Counted from the first letter of the stretch, positions 1 through 36,571 are shown. The stretch is DNA of 64,000 bases from Lucifuga dentata (GCA_014773175.1 VXCM01000245.1:248001-312000); one strand, 5' to 3'. Numbers and translations are program-made. The notes: generated by a model not told the origin, from the sequence alone.

Positions 1-204
1 CACATTGCATAGCAATGATCACAGACACCAAATGGAATAAAAACAGGGTTGCCTGCCTCAAAGACTCTATTAGTGTCCCATTAAGTGTTTTTGGCTTCCT
101 AAAGGAAATTTGAACATATAAAATGTACTGTAGACTGTTTTATTTTCCTCCCATTTTCACCCATTTTTAAAAGCAGTTGCAATACTACCTGCATATACTA
201 TTAT

Positions 205-733
205 TATTGTTACTGACAACCAGTTTCAAAAACATAAAACTATATTTTAGTTTTTCCTGTTAATTTACCAAATCCCCTAACCTTTCAAAATCAAATTCTC
301 AGGTGATACACCCCCTTAAAATTCAGTGTTTCACCTGCTGACATGTTCATCCGAATATAGAGGGCACGGTTGGTTTTAATTTCTTTGTAAAAGTAATCTT
401 CTCTTGGTACTATATTCCCTGGCGTAGACAAATTTTTTTCCATGCAGCTCCATGTTGGATCAGTTAAATAAAGTCACTTTGACAAAAATTGAATAGACAT
501 TGTGGTTGCGGTGATGTATTACTCATGTCAAGCACTTGTCAAGTCTCTGCAAGTAGATTTTAATAGTGTACTGGAATAAACTGAAGCCAGTGGCAGTCTG
601 GAAGGTAGGATAAAAATTCTAATATTTACTGGCCCAGTAATATGTTTTTGGAAATGGTTGTCAATAACATAACGTGTGTGGGCTGCATACATATTAGGCT
701 CAAACATGCAAAACCACGGGTATGGTCCTTTAA
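205..733. mobile_element. Kolobok-type non-autonomous element, left end eroded
   Basis: Internal blocks (TACTATATTCCCTGGCG, GATTTTAATAGTGTACTGGAAT, CAGTCTGGAAGGTAGGA) and the right terminus (AAACATGCAAAACCACGGGTATGGTCC then TTAA at 730-733) match the other copies. The left terminus is too diverged to place exactly. Confidence 0.75.
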
Positions 734-860
734 ATTCATGGATTTTCTTACTTCAAACTAGAATTTTAATCAAGCCAAAGCTAATACAGACCTTGATTTA
801 AATGACACCAAACCACTGTGAAATATAATGAATGCTGTAAAAAAAAAAAAAAAAAAAAAA

Positions 861-1104
861 AGTCCCAAAAGAAGACCTGCATTTATGGAAAAATTTAACC
901 AACCGTGACTTAATTTCGCATAACTATTAGCAGAAGAAGCACTGATTTTTAAGGCGGTTGTATCGCTTGAATATTTGATTTTGAAAGATTAAGAGATTTT
1001 GCAAAATATCAGGAAAGCGGTTTTATCCTTTGAGAAATGATTGTCAGTAACCTTGCGTGTATGAAAATTGAATATATTAGGCTCAAACAAGCAAAATAGT
1101 GGTT
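861..1104. mobile_element. Kolobok-type element fragment
   Basis: This is the right half only, from AGTCCCAAAAGAAGACCTGC to the terminal TTAGGCTCAAACAAGC, and it follows a poly(A) run. The terminal GGTCCTTTAA has decayed. Confidence 0.75.
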
Positions 1105-2193
1105 TAATTGTACAGAAAGCGAAGGAATTGTTACGAGAGCATGTTTTTGTTTTTTTTTTTTTGTTTGTTTTTTTGCTCAGCCAGCATGGATCCAGTAGGG
1201 TCCAGATTGAGGTTCAAAATCCTAGTTGAAGTAGCAGTCCTATATCTTAATGATAGTGATGTTAGAATGACATAAAGCCTTATGGAAAACTAATAACATG
1301 CTAAATGTACAAATACGACAAAATTGTACACCCTTGTGAACCAGTTCTGTTCTTGATCCATTTATTCAGCACATTTGTGCAGCAGATTCTCATATCCTGT
1401 AGTCTTCAGTCACGGGCATCCCTTTGGGTAAACATTTGGCTAAATGTAATAAATGGTATATAATCTACCCTGTTTTGGGGATTCTGTCTGATAATTAGCC
1501 TAGTTTATGGTGTAGCAGCTTGGAAATAACTTGATAACTTCACATAGTCAATACCTTTGGATAAAACAGTTGATTTAGAGAGCCTTCTATTATGTGGCCT
1601 TTGAAACCCACTATTGGGACTCAACCCAGTGATTGAGAAACACAGCAGATTATTGTGTCGATGTGTCACACAGGTCCATAGTAATCTGCTCTGATAGAGC
1701 CAAGAGGTGATGGTGGGGAGCTATGAGGATAAGAGGATGAATGGAAAGAGGGAGGGATGATGGGACGGAGTGAAAGGGATAAAGAACAGGGGGTATGTGT
1801 GGGCATCCAGCCAGTCAGATAACAACCCCCACTCCTNCCATCACCCACTTCTCCCTATTCCTTGTGAGTTCATGTATACTCTCCAGACCTGAGCCCCTCC
1901 CTTTCATTCTCCCACTTCTTTTCTACTTTCTCTATCCTCCATGCTCCCAGCCTTGTAATCCCCCTCTCCCTCTTTCACTGCTCCTCCCTCCATCCTTCCC
2001 TCTCGCTTCTCTCTTCTCCTCTTCCCCTCCATCTCTTTCTCTTTCTTTCCATCCCTCCCCTCGTCTCAGCATCCCTCTCTCCTGGGTCTTCTTGCTGTGG
2101 TGCTGTTGGCAGAGCGTGGGCGCAGGCGGCACACAGACGGGAGCACAGATGGGCAGCAAGCTGCGCAGGGCGGCCAGGCACACCTGCTCCACT

Positions 2194-2221
2194 CACACAC
2201 ACACACACACACACACACACA
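2194..2221. repeat. (CA)n microsatellite
   Basis: Uninterrupted CA run of about 14 units. Confidence 0.9.
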
Positions 2222-5200
2222 GCCCTACGCTGCCACCTTGCCGTACAGCCTTCCTGCCTCCCACAGTGGTTCAGTGATACAAACACAAACACACACACAC
2301 AGGCACACATGCATACATACATTCATTTGTATAAGCATACAGTACATACATTACATACATATTTTTGTACCTATACAAATTTATACATATACTTATATAT
2401 CAGGCAAATGTGTATAACAAGTCCCTCATTTTGCCATTTAATAACATGCTTCCTGATTTCAATGATTCATAATTTTAATAAATTAACCAATTACAAATAT
2501 GTAGATTTTAATTTCCACATAGTAAACGTTTGAAAAGGTCAAGTTCACACTTCTCGTTTACCATAAGGGATCCAGATCTGGATAACACTTTTAGGACACA
2601 CACATTAACGCGCATATGCACACACATACATACACTCAACACTGCCAGTGATCAGGACTTAGTGAAGCAGAAATATTCCCTTATATGACACAGACTTAAA
2701 TAATCTATAAAATAAAACAGGAAAAAAATATATATAAAAATAAAAAAATAAAATAATGTCCAATAAAAGAGCTGAGCGAACATCTGTGTGGGATAGCCGG
2801 GGGGATTAGGAGGGTTTGGAACATTTTAAGCGTATTAAGGATTAAAAAAAGGTCAGAATGTTTAGCAACATACCGATAAACCTCTTAAGCGAAACCCAAT
2901 TGGGAGGCTGCACTGCATTATCCTGTGTTTTTTTGGGGGNAATAAAGGGTGAGAGGTTGCGAAGGAGAAGGAGAAGAAGGAGGGGGAGAGGAGAGTTGAC
3001 ATTTGTTCCAGCAAGGAGGGAAATCTCTGGGAACCAGCAATTCATGCACAAACATGTAATTACGCACTGAGACGCATGCATGCACATACGGATGCACTGA
3101 TTTTAACGTGCATTTGACTCCAATGTACATATCTCACTTGGTTTGGATTCTGATGTTAGTAGTCTGCATGCCTTTACTGTGCAGACACCAGTAGCCAGCA
3201 TTTGACATTTGTTTTTGTGCCATATTTAGAAAGAATTGATTTTTTACATTTGCACACTTGGTTGTCAGAATCAGTTTTGTCTTTTTGGCTGCACAATGCA
3301 AATGGGTGTCCATTTTAATCTGTTTGCAGCAGTTCCTCTGTAGATCTGCTTTGCTGGCTGTCTGTTTGCCCTGAAGAGTGTCAGACTGGCAATGCTGTCT
3401 GACAACCAGACACCAGCACAGGCCACCAGGCCAGTGAGCCATTGGATAGATTATAGATGGATGAGTAGGTGCCTTTACGGGTGGATGCTTTGATGGATAA
3501 GGTAGCAAACTGGTTTGTCTTTCTGACCCTGGAGATTTGTGCCGAAGCTGGTAATGACAAAACTAAATGGGGGAAATATTGCCGTAGTGAGGAGGAGTAT
3601 GAACAGGAATAAAATTAATGAACAGATGGAGATTCAGGATGATCGGTGAAGTATAAGTGGAGTATAGCGATGAGGGCTTAGAGGAAACCATATGAAATGT
3701 CACTGACGACAAAAAAGGATGAGGAGAATGTAATACAGATGGAAACGATGCAGAGTAAAGCCCACAAATCTGTGTAGGATTTCAGAGAGATGGAAAGAGT
3801 TAAGCCACAGAGTGATAGATGGAAGGATTGAGAGAGAGTGAGAGAGAAAGAAGAGCACAGTGGGGTGTACAGTACTGTATGTCAGGGCCATGATGAATGG
3901 GGTTGTGCTAATTGTATTGGGGTCGTGGGAGAACATCAAGTTAGGCAAAGTGCTTGCCTAATGTTACTTGCACATCCTGCAGAAATAAAGCACCATGGAT
4001 GTCCAGTTGAAGTCCTCGGTATTGAGTGCATGTTTATAATCAGTGACTCCAGCATTGCTCCACCAGCTTCTGATTAAAATATTCAAATCTGTATGGCTAG
4101 CTAGATGTTTGACTCTCTTCACCAGCCACTTGTTTGGCTGTCAACCATTTTGTGTTGGACAGGTAGAATCCAGTCTGCTTTCTGATTTTGTGTGGTTGAA
4201 TCAGATATGGATATGCTTTTCACCTTGGAGGGGGTTACGGCTGCTGTTGTAGCCTGCCTTGGTACGACTCATTTTCATTCCAGTTACGATTTTTCAGCCA
4301 TGACTTTCTCCAAACAAACATTTCGTTTGACTGTAACTAGCCTACAGACTTTGGGCATCTTATAGCTTGTCAGGTAAAATGGTAAGTCTGATAAACAAGA
4401 TGTAGACCTTAATTGAATATTTTTTTTACTTAAATATATTGCCAAGTCAAAAACTCATTATTGCTGCCTTCATATGAACAGATGCCTCCTTAGAGTCATT
4501 AGACAAGCACCAGCACTCATAGGTTGAGAAGGACAATACCAATGTGGACTTTGAAGCCTTAATCCATGATTGATATACACCATATCCCCAACTGTCACAT
4601 CAAGGTTGACTCTGTATGTTTTTCTTTTCAATGTGGACTTAAGTCTGCTTTTTGTACACTAGCTGCAGATTGGGGCTTTAATATGTATATGACCAACAGG
4701 TGGAGACAACTCCTGCAAAGTAAGGCATGAAGTGTGAGAAGTTTTTAGGAGAAATCTGAAAATGCAGTGGCTACCGTGGTTGATTTTTATTTGCGATCGT
4801 TGAACATGGTTGGTCGATTGCCATCATTAGCGCAGCGCATTGTGCATCTCTGTTTTTAAGTGTGCATCATCAGGTCACACTGTGCGCCTGGGTCTTTACA
4901 GAGACCAGGAGGTTTAAGGAGGTTCTTACAGGGTAAGCTGAAAGGTTTCAGGTTAGAAATGGCGTAGCTGGCAGTAGTGGGGCATCGGGGTTGCTGCAGG
5001 GAGGGCTTTGAGGGACTGCAGTGGGGAGATAAGAGGCTGGATGTGTGGTTTGGAGGCTGTGGGTGGTGAGTGGGGGTAAGGAGAGGGGGTTATGGCTGCT
5101 GTTGTAGCCTACAGCTGGCAGAGCAGTGATAACCAGCAAGCAGATCCTCTGTGTTTTACTTCCCTCTCCCCCATTTCTCCTCACTTCTCCACCCAGCTAC

Positions 5201-6029
5201 ATTGCTCTGAACCCAACGGTGGCACAGATTTTGAATGAGTGATGTAGTGCTATATAGTTGCACCATTAGCTGACTAATGCTTGTGGAGCCTGAGCTCAGA
5301 AAATTGGAGCCAGAGCACAAGTCAGATTCATCTTTTGTAAACTAACCACAGCTACAAACTAGACACACAATTAAAAAAAAAAGGAAAATAGGATCTGTGG
5401 TATTTTCCATACACACCAACATGTCAACCAGCCTTCTTGTCTTCTTTGAGAGCTGATGTGTTGTGGCTTGTCAAGGCCTGAGGGTGATGCTGAGAACAGC
5501 TATTGGTGGTTCTCTGGTGTACTCCACATATCTGCCTGCCAGCCTCTTATCTACCACAAGCCTCAGTTTTCACGCTTGGTCTTTCACACCTTTACAACAG
5601 CCGAGCATGTTGGGGTCATGACAGGCCAACAATAGGCAACAAAAGAACAGTAGGGGCCAGGTTTCCAAGTGGGTTTTTCCAAAATGTGATATGTCCACAG
5701 TGAGGAAGTATTGTTCTCTGTTCCTTCAGTATATCAAAGATAAGCTATTGGATGTTTTGCTATTGTAAAGAATAGTCTCAGGATAGCAGGAATTTGTAAT
5801 ATCCCACGATGTCAGCAAGTGGAAAATTTCTCAGTGAGATATCATACCATCCAGTTATTTTAAGCTGGCCAATAATTGTTCTGATAGTGCATAAATTACA
5901 TATTTGGGTTCCATTTCTGTTTTTTAGGGTGTATGTTGTGGGTACATCTAGCAGGTACCATGAACCGGCTAAATAACTAGTTGTAACTATAGCAAACATG
6001 ACACCTACAGTAGTGCTGCAGTTATGAGG

Positions 6030-6675
6030 TTAAAGGACCATACCAACCATTTTGCATGTAGAGGCTAATATATTCAATTTTCATACACGTAAGTACTGAC
6101 AGTCATTTCCCAAAGCATGCTACTGGTGTATTAAAAAAAATAAATTTCCCTACCTTCCAGACCGCCATTTCATTCATTTCATTCTGGTATGCTATTAAAA
6201 TCAACTTGTTGATACTTGAAACATTCTTGGGATAGATAATCCATNTCTGGTATGCTATTAAAATCAACTTGTTGATACTTGAAACATTCTTGGGATAGAT
6301 AATCCATCATCTTGAGCAAGACGTATATTCAGGTTTTTTTGAAGTTTCGTAATTTTAGCGTTTAAGCACAATAAAAAGCGCAGAGTGAATGTATGTCTCC
6401 ACTGGGGAATATAGTCCCAAAAGAAGACCTGCATTTATCGAAAAATTTAAACAACTGTGACTTCATAATTTTGCACAACTATTAGCAGCCGAAACATCGA
6501 TTTTTAAGGTGGGTGTATCGCTTGACTATTTGATTTTGAAAGATTAAGAGATTTTGCAAAATATCAGAAAAGCTGAAATACAGTTTTATCCTTTAAGAAA
6601 TGATTGTCAGTAACCTTATGTGTTCGAAAGAATATATTAGGCTCAGACATGCAAAATGGTGGTGTGGTCCTTTAA
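6030..6675. mobile_element. Kolobok-type non-autonomous element, both ends present
   Basis: The element starts TTAA-AGGACCATACC and ends GGTGTGGTCCT-TTAA, with long inverted terminal regions sharing GCATGT...AATATATTCAATTTTCATAC. An N-split 62-bp duplication at 6183-6307 is probably artefactual. Confidence 0.85.
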
Positions 6676-8645
6676 TAACATAAATAGACTGTAATATGAT
6701 AATTATATTAATAATATATTATTTACTAAAGTAATAATGTGAGGTCAGGGCTCAGTGGATGGATATGATGCAGCAAACAATGAACATTTCCTGATGGCAG
6801 AGTGTAAAGTACATGTTCAACCACAGTAAATGTGCCTTTTTTAGCATTTGGGAAACATGTATTTTTTGGAAATGACTTTACCCATTTTTGACATTTATTC
6901 CTTCAACTTCTATCTTGTCCTGACCTTGATATCGATATCGTGAACTTGAGTCATACTCTTAAACTTTCACATCTGCAACTCTTTAAGCATTCCATATTCA
7001 TACATAGGGCTGCTGTGTATTCTACCAATGCATGGACAGTGTGAGAAATAGTGTTTACAATACTGTAGAGCCCAGCGGCGAAATACTACACAACGGTTAA
7101 AAAGTCCATTGAAGTCAGGTTGTTTTCTCAACAGCTTTCATTGGCCATCATATATGTTTACCCAGAGTGTGTACCTCACTGTTTGTCCATATATGAGTGT
7201 GTGTTTGAATGTGACTGGGTGCGTGCACGGTGGGGGCGCAGGCTCGTATGTTTGGAGCGAGTGCCGTCAGTTAGCTGGAATGTGGCGCTACCGCCAAAGC
7301 TAAGATGGCTGCCAAGCTCTAAGATGGCTGCCAGGATTACACCCAGCCAGCGAGAGACAGAAAAGTGAGATTCTGCATGAGAAGAGAGAAGAAAAAGAAG
7401 CTCTCTTTCATTTCTGTGCCCCTTCTTTCTTTAATTCTCACTCCTCCAGTCTGTCTCGCTCCTCTCTCTGTGGATAAGTGGTGCTTCGTAGGCAGAGAGA
7501 CAGGTCTGTTATTGTTTCTGCTCAGTAATCTGTGGCTTAGTGTGGCTGCAAGGCAAGTGCTGCTGGCAAGAGTCTGTGTGTTCTGTTATCACCTACAGCC
7601 TGCAGATAAACACCTCCGTCAGCTAGCTCATAGCTTCAGCCTAGCTGGGCCTGTATGGATGGCCTACAGCATCAGCCCCCCACCCCACACCAGTCCTGGA
7701 AACAGATTGCCGAGTCTGATTCACCAACTCAGACACGTGGTCGCAAAGACCGAGGAAATATGTGCAACTGTTGAGGCTGTGAATCTACGGCTTCCAAAAT
7801 ATACATTTCATGGACACAGCACCATCTTTTTTTCTTTTTTTTTTTTTACAGACCTTGGATAGGAATACACGCTCTAAGATGTCTGTCTCCTGCAGATCCT
7901 GCAGTTGCAAATGTGATCTTTTGTTGCCAGTACCCAGCATATGTGTGTACCGCTTTTGAAGACCAGTCATAACAGTTGTGGGTGCATGTGTGTATGTGCA
8001 CGTGTTTGCGTTGCTCCGCTGTCCTCTGATTCCAAGGCTAATAGATTTACATAAACTTCAACATGCTTTAACGTACTGTGCCTCAAATCCCTCAGGGCAG
8101 CCAGCCTGGCATTGGTACTGTGCATGCGTGTGTGTGCATGCACATGCAAACAAGAGAGCATCAATGGTATGCAGAAATTACAGCATGCAGTAAAGTTTGA
8201 AATAAAAATTCAAGAAAGATACTAGTTAAGAGTGTGTGTGTGTGTGTGTGAGGTGCTCTGTTTACGCAGACTAAATCCCTACCAGCAAGAAGGTATTAAA
8301 TGGGATTAGCTTGAGGGATATGATTGCGTGGTTAGATACTAAATAGCATAGCAGCAGAGTGTAAATCATTGCACCTTAAGTCAGGAGGGACAGAGGGAGG
8401 AGTAGAACATTTTTCAATACAAGACTGACATACAAAAATGTGTGTGTGATTATTCTCACAAGATACATAGCAAACCCCATAATTCCCTTTTATTCCCTCT
8501 TACACCTTAAAAAATATGGAAACATGGATGTGTAGCTATGACTGAGAGGGATGACACACTTAAGTTTTTGTCAGAATTTGTTTTTATGTTCACAGCAGAT
8601 CGCAACTCATCTTTATCTGCTCTCCCCTTCCTGTCTCTCTTTCAG

Positions 8646-31247
<22,602 letters not shown>

Positions 31248-34200
31248 CAAGGCCTCTCTGAATCAACAGCTAAAATTGTGTCATGAAAATTTGCAATTGG
31301 AACAACAAACACAACAGCGCTGATTAAGAACAGACTGCTGACACTAAAAGGTCTTTCTCTCTCGCCAACACTATTCAAACTACTACGACAGAACCCACAA
31401 AGCCATCCCACCACAAGAGGACTCCCAATTCAAGTCAGTTTCAACGGGAACGTTCATCCCCCTTTATGCAGGAGGCTTCATTGACATTGAGCGGACAGGC
31501 TCAGAATGCAAGGAGGAGGAAGAGGAAGATGAGGAATTGTCTCACACACACAACATGAAATGTCAGAAAGAAAAAAACACAACAGAGCAACCTGACAAAT
31601 GACCAATTATACATTTGTTGCTTCTTTTTTTTTTTTTTTTTTTNTTTTTTTTTTTTTTTTTTCATTTTTTCATTTAATTTTTTTCCACAATGAAACTCCA
31701 TGCATTGGCTGGGAGATCCAAGTACGCGAAAAGTACAAATAGTGACAAAAGGGGAAATCAGATGTGTAAGTTGGAAAGATCAGTACCCAGATTGCACGCC
31801 TCCGTATGTGTGCACCTCTCCTCCAGGTGCAGTCTCCCATCCACCCTTTCCCCACCCACCTGTAGCCCAAAGCTACCAGAGGCCACCAGACGGTAGCCAC
31901 AGCCTCATGCCTGCCTGTCACCACACTTTCCCGCTCGATTCGCTCAGCCCTAACCCTCTTTCATTTTTGATTGGCCAATCATAGTAACACCATCCAATGG
32001 TGTGACATATATGCACTAAAGTGGCTGGTCTTTGTTTACCTGTCAAAGTATCAGGCGTCCTGCTGTGAGAGATGTGATAGCCATAAGGCGAGAGCAAGCG
32101 AGTGAACACACGACAGTCATAACACTAACTCCACATGTGCTCGTTCGTCCCCTCACCTATGCACTATTGATTTTTAATAAGGGATGAACAGTATTGCACA
32201 TTGATTGTCAGACGAGTGATTTGAGAAATAGTTGGGGCAGCGTGGCATTACAGGGATGCGGCTGTGCTAACATTTAGGTAAAGGCCTAAAACATACAAAA
32301 CACACACACACACACACATTTGAGTACACACAGACCATCCTCTCCAGAACAGTCTGTCACACAATCACAGCATCATCTTATCCATCGGCATGAGTTTAAT
32401 TAACAATAATGCACACACAGCATCAGCTTCATAATATTAGCTTTCATTTTGTTTGCAGTTTTTTTTTTTTTNTTTTTTTTTTTTGTTTTTTTTGTTTTTT
32501 TTTGCCAGATTGGTTTTGGTTTTGTCTCACCTGGATTCTTGTTTTAACCTTCTCTTGCATGTCATAACAGTTTTCTCAAGTTTGCAGTTACACTTTAAGT
32601 ATCACACTCAGATTTCATCTAAGGAAACAGTAACAACAGTCTCTCAAATCTCTCACAAACGACAGCACAGCACCAACAGCTCATCACGTGCATCCTTTGC
32701 ATTGCTTCGTCCTGTATCTCCCCTCCCCCCCGCCCTTTGTGCAGCCACAGAAAACCCACAGGAGTTCATACATTCACACTCACACTTGCACCACACCACC
32801 ATGCAAAAATACACACTAACACCCCAACACCCTCATATTGAGTAACAAAGAGAAACCTTTATATTTGGTTCTCCAAACTGCCTTTGTTAATGGTTTTTCA
32901 TTCCCTTGAGGTTCATTTTGAGATATTTTTTATGTAAATGTTCTCATTAAAATTGCTATCGGTGTTATTTTCATCATGACACAATTCTACAAAAGCCGAC
33001 CTCACAAAATAACTGGACTGCCTAGCTGTTGGTTCTGTTTTGCAGGGACAGTAAACATGGTTGAAACTCCGTGTTCAGCCTCTCTAGTAACATGAGCTCT
33101 ATGTACTTAAACCATTTATCGAGACTATAACAATATATAAAAGTGCCTCTGTATTCCCTTCATGCAATTAGTTCCAAACTTTTCAGGTTCTCTTCCCACA
33201 TATAAGCTAAAGCTACAGGGACTGGTAGCGTTGGTGCATGTGGAAACTATTGGCCGAGGACAGATCTTTATAGAGGACTGCAAACCTTTTTGTAAAGACA
33301 GAGAGAGAGATCTTATACATATATATTTATGATATATGCTCCTTTTTAACTTTTACACGTGAGCTGGTTGGCAGTCTAGTTATTTTCTGAAAACTCACCC
33401 CCNACACCCCATTTCAGTAACATCATCTTACTGTTAGCAGTACGATTCAACGACACGCCATCGCCATCCACAACAGTGCAGCATTCTAAAACCTAGATGA
33501 ACATGTCAAAAAATCGACAGTAGATTTGAAGAAAAAAGTGTTTGTTTTTTGATGGAAAGTATTATTATTGAAAAATATGTGTCGATTGAGCCATGTGCAA
33601 TGCATTGGGTAGATCATTGTGTTTGTCTTTTAGAGATTTTTAAGAAAGCTAAGAGAAAAGAGAAAAAAAAAAAANAAAAAAAAAAAAAAGTATTTGTTTC
33701 AAGTCCGTAAGCTCCGGGACTCTAAACTAGAGGGCCATGAAAAATCCTAGTCTTTGTAAGTTGGGGGTATTTGTTTTTATTTCCTTTGTCTCTTTTTTAA
33801 TGTTTTATGTGTAATCATTTGTTTATAAAAATGTGGGAGGGCTGAAGGAAAAAAATCTACATAACTTCAAAAGAATTCTCTATCATCAGATGAAACTGGT
33901 GCTTTTACACTATAAAGTACATTCAGAACTATAATAAATGAATGGTAATGAACAAACTAACAGACCATGTAGGAAGCAGCATTATTCCTCTCTCTATTTG
34001 TATTCTTCTATTTGTATTGCGTGGGGGGAGAGGTTCCTATTCCTTAAGGTTGTGACACAAAAGGCATTTTGGTTCAACCTTTAGAAAACAATCCTAGTCT
34101 GTCAAAGCTAACAATCTCCTGATTCAGTAGCAAACAAAATAACCCTCCAGTTCAGCTCCATTCATGGTTATCACAGGAACCGGCATAAATACAATACATG

Positions 34201-34360
34201 ACAAGGCTCTCCAGGCTCTCCTTCTAATTGAGGGAGATGCTTCCCATCCGGAACTTTTTTTTTATCATCTTGATCATCTTGGTTGTCCCTTAAAAGCTCA
34301 GCAGGTCATGTAGGTGCATGAACATGAGCTGAGTAGTAATGGAAAGTGTAACAGAGACAG

Positions 34361-34391
<31 letters not shown>

Positions 34392-34604
34392 TTAGCATGG
34401 AATCGGGCAAAATCACAGCCATTTATGAAATAGGCAGCAAGATGAGCCTCTCCCCTAACCTCCCCCACCCCACCCTGTAAATGACTCTTGAGTAGTGCTT
34501 GTGCTGTAGTGTATAGTTTCCCAGCAGTTAAAGGTTGTCCCTTAAAAGTGCCTTTTGTTCACAGACTCCATTTTGTAATCCAGATCGCTCCTTTGAAATG
34601 GCTG

Positions 34605-34681
34605 GAGGTAGCAGGTTGCCCCTGAGTGCCGAAGGAGGCAAAAGGTCGTCGCCGTTCAGCACTCAGGGACAACTTTACCCT
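34605..34681 (+). ncRNA. Strong hairpin in nfix 3' UTR (miRNA-like or structural element)
   Basis: Positions 34615-34633 (GTTGCCCCTGAGTGCCGAA) pair with 34655-34673 (TTCAGCACTCAGGGACAAC) with only two mismatches in 19. The loop is about 21 nt. Flanking GAGGTA at 34605 can pair with TACCCTC just after the right arm, extending the stem across an internal loop. GC content is far above the surrounding UTR. It could be a pre-miRNA, a cis-acting 3' UTR structure or chance; I do not recognise a known miRNA. The 5' arm contains GAGGTAGCAGGTTG, one base off the start of let-7, but the rest of the hairpin is not let-7. Confidence 0.4.
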
Positions 34682-34916
34682 CTGCCTTCGAGATGAATCC
34701 CCTCCATTGTACCTCCCTTATATCCTCTCTTCCTTTTCAAAGCCGTATATATATATATATAGAGTACAAAAGGAAACTGGTGTGAATTAGTTATTTACTT
34801 TTTATTGATAAATAATGAAAAAACTGAAAAGGCAAAAAAACTTGTTCTTGTTCAGCTCTTGCTTTTTTCCTCCCGTCTCCTCTGTCTGTTTTCTCTTAGA
34901 CACTGGAGTAGTCTGT

Positions 34917-34918
<2 letters not shown>

Positions 34919-34961
<43 letters not shown>
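34919..34961. repeat. (CT)n tract in nfix 3' UTR
   Basis: About 21 CT units. Confidence 0.9.
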
Positions 34962-34963
<2 letters not shown>

Positions 34964-36204
34964 GCTCTCTCCACTCTTTGGAGGGTTCAAAAAAAATAAT
35001 TGCAGAAAAACTTTTGTCTGAGCAGAATGCATTTAGCTCACATGTTATTCTTGTCTGTATGCTTCACATTGTATTACCATACCCATCTCTTCAGCTTCTC
35101 CATTCAACAGCTAATGTAAGTGAACAAATTACGCTAATGGGCTTTTGGGGGTGTCCATGGGTGGGTCAAGATGGGGTGACAGGGGTGTAGAGGTGTTGGG
35201 TTGAGAGGTCTTTGGAGAATATTTTGTGTTAGGAAGGGCTTAATAAACTCATAGGATGTTGGAATAGGGCTGCTTTGACAGGCTAAGAGTTAGCTTTTGT
35301 TTTTGCTATTTATTTTTTGATTTTCTTTCCTTTTTTAAAAATTTCTTTTTCATTTGGATTTCTTTTAATATTTGCTATCAGGGTATGCTGTTATTTAGGC
35401 TCTCTTTGAGGATGCCTTGGACTGTAAATGAAAGCTACAAGCACCTTATAACAGGACAAGCCATGCATGAGGTTGAGGAAGGGGGTTTGTATTTCCACAA
35501 CATACCCCAAGTCCCAAATCCATTAAAATCAGTCTTTAAAGTGAAGTATTAATATAATGGTGGTTTTACACAGTGAAACCCTCAGCAGTATTAGCCACTT
35601 ACAAACCAACTGGCCAGGGAAAAGGCCGGCACGAATCTGATCTCAGAAGTAATCTCTAGCACTTCGGAGGTCTCAGAGAAGTCCTTCCATTTTTCTCCTC
35701 CATCCACCTCATGCTGGGCTGCTCTGTGTCTTTATTTTGTTGTTTATTTTGTTCTTTATCGCTTCATCTTTTGCGTGTATGGTTATTGGTATTTTAGGCA
35801 GCACCCTTAGGCCCTCTGACTCCCAACTCTCCAGCACCTGTCTGTGCCCTCAGTGCAGCCACCATGTCTTTGTGAGAACACCCCCACAGCTCTAGGTGAA
35901 ATGCATGTGTTAATTACAGTTTCTTTTCCATAAGAAGAAAAACACAGTTTGAGAAGAGCAGCACCTGATTGAATAAAAAAGGATGTTCTTGACTGTACCA
36001 CATTGCTGTGCTGTGTCCTTTTTCATGAAGATGAAGCTCTGGATCCTTGTACAGTGTTCTGTCCTGCTCTCTGGTGTTTAATTAGTATGCTGTGAAAAGC
36101 TTGTTTACATCAATAATATCTGTTTAAAAAAAAAAGTGTGAAACATTCCTGTATTTTCAATTAAAACCAGCTGAGAAACAAGCAAAATCCTGTTTGTTAA
36201 AATA

Positions 36205-36571
36205 CACAGTGGAGCCCAAAAGTCTGAGACTATTGAAAATGCTTTTATTTTGCATTCTTTTTGAATTTAATACAAGATCTGGCATTACAAATGATAATAT
36301 TATCTTAACCATTAGGGTGAAAAGTTGAATCTTTGAAAAATGTACATGAATGTCAGAATATCTTATCTGGTATGCCTCCCCTTTTGCTTTAATGACATCC
36401 TCCAGCTGGCATGGACTCCACAAGTTTGTGCAAAACCTGATGAGCCAAGTTATCCCAGCATCATCTGACAGTGTTCCAAAGAGCTTCTTGTGATATCAGA
36501 CTTTCTGATTATTTCTAGATTTACAAGGAAAACATCACGGATTTTCACTCAGACTTTTGGACCCCACTGTA
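36205..36571. mobile_element. Tc1-type MITE
   Basis: Inverted ends CACAGTGGAGCCCAAAAGTCT and AGACTTTTGGACCCCACTGT are flanked by TA. The 367-bp interior is non-coding. It lies between nfix and rnf11. Confidence 0.8.

Larger units (their letters stand above)
1..8645. other. Presumed nfix upstream intron, no exon recognised
   Basis: The first recognisable exon of the nuclear factor I gene begins at 8646 with a split codon, so at least one coding exon lies upstream. The conserved NFI DNA-binding-domain exons are not found on either strand here. I therefore read this stretch as intronic (inference). It holds three Kolobok-type inverted-repeat copies or fragments, poly(A) at 839-861, CA-rich tracts near 2194-2221 and 2280-2310, and polypyrimidine DNA at 1840-2080. 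A tandem pair of AAGATGGCTGCC motifs occurs at about 7302 and 7321. Open frames here are low-complexity and not gene-like. Confidence 0.6.
31248..36000 (+). other. nfix: Probable nfix 3' UTR
   Basis: After the TGA at 31245-31247 there is no further recognisable coding sequence until 38679. The region is AT-rich with poly(T) or poly(A) runs at 31627-31663, 32460-32500, 33661-33689 and 34366-34391. Mammalian NFIX also has a multi-kilobase 3' UTR. The AATAAA at 35972-35977 is a plausible polyadenylation signal; an earlier candidate is the TTAATAAAC near 35240. The true end is uncertain. Confidence 0.5.

Noticed and set aside
1795..2417. Several overlapping open frames of 60-160 codons on both strands
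   Set aside because: They are translations of CA repeats and polypyrimidine DNA, with no family resemblance or splice logic.
34605..34628. let-7 family microRNA
   Set aside because: Only the GAGGTAGCAGGTTG portion resembles let-7; the pairing arm and loop do not.
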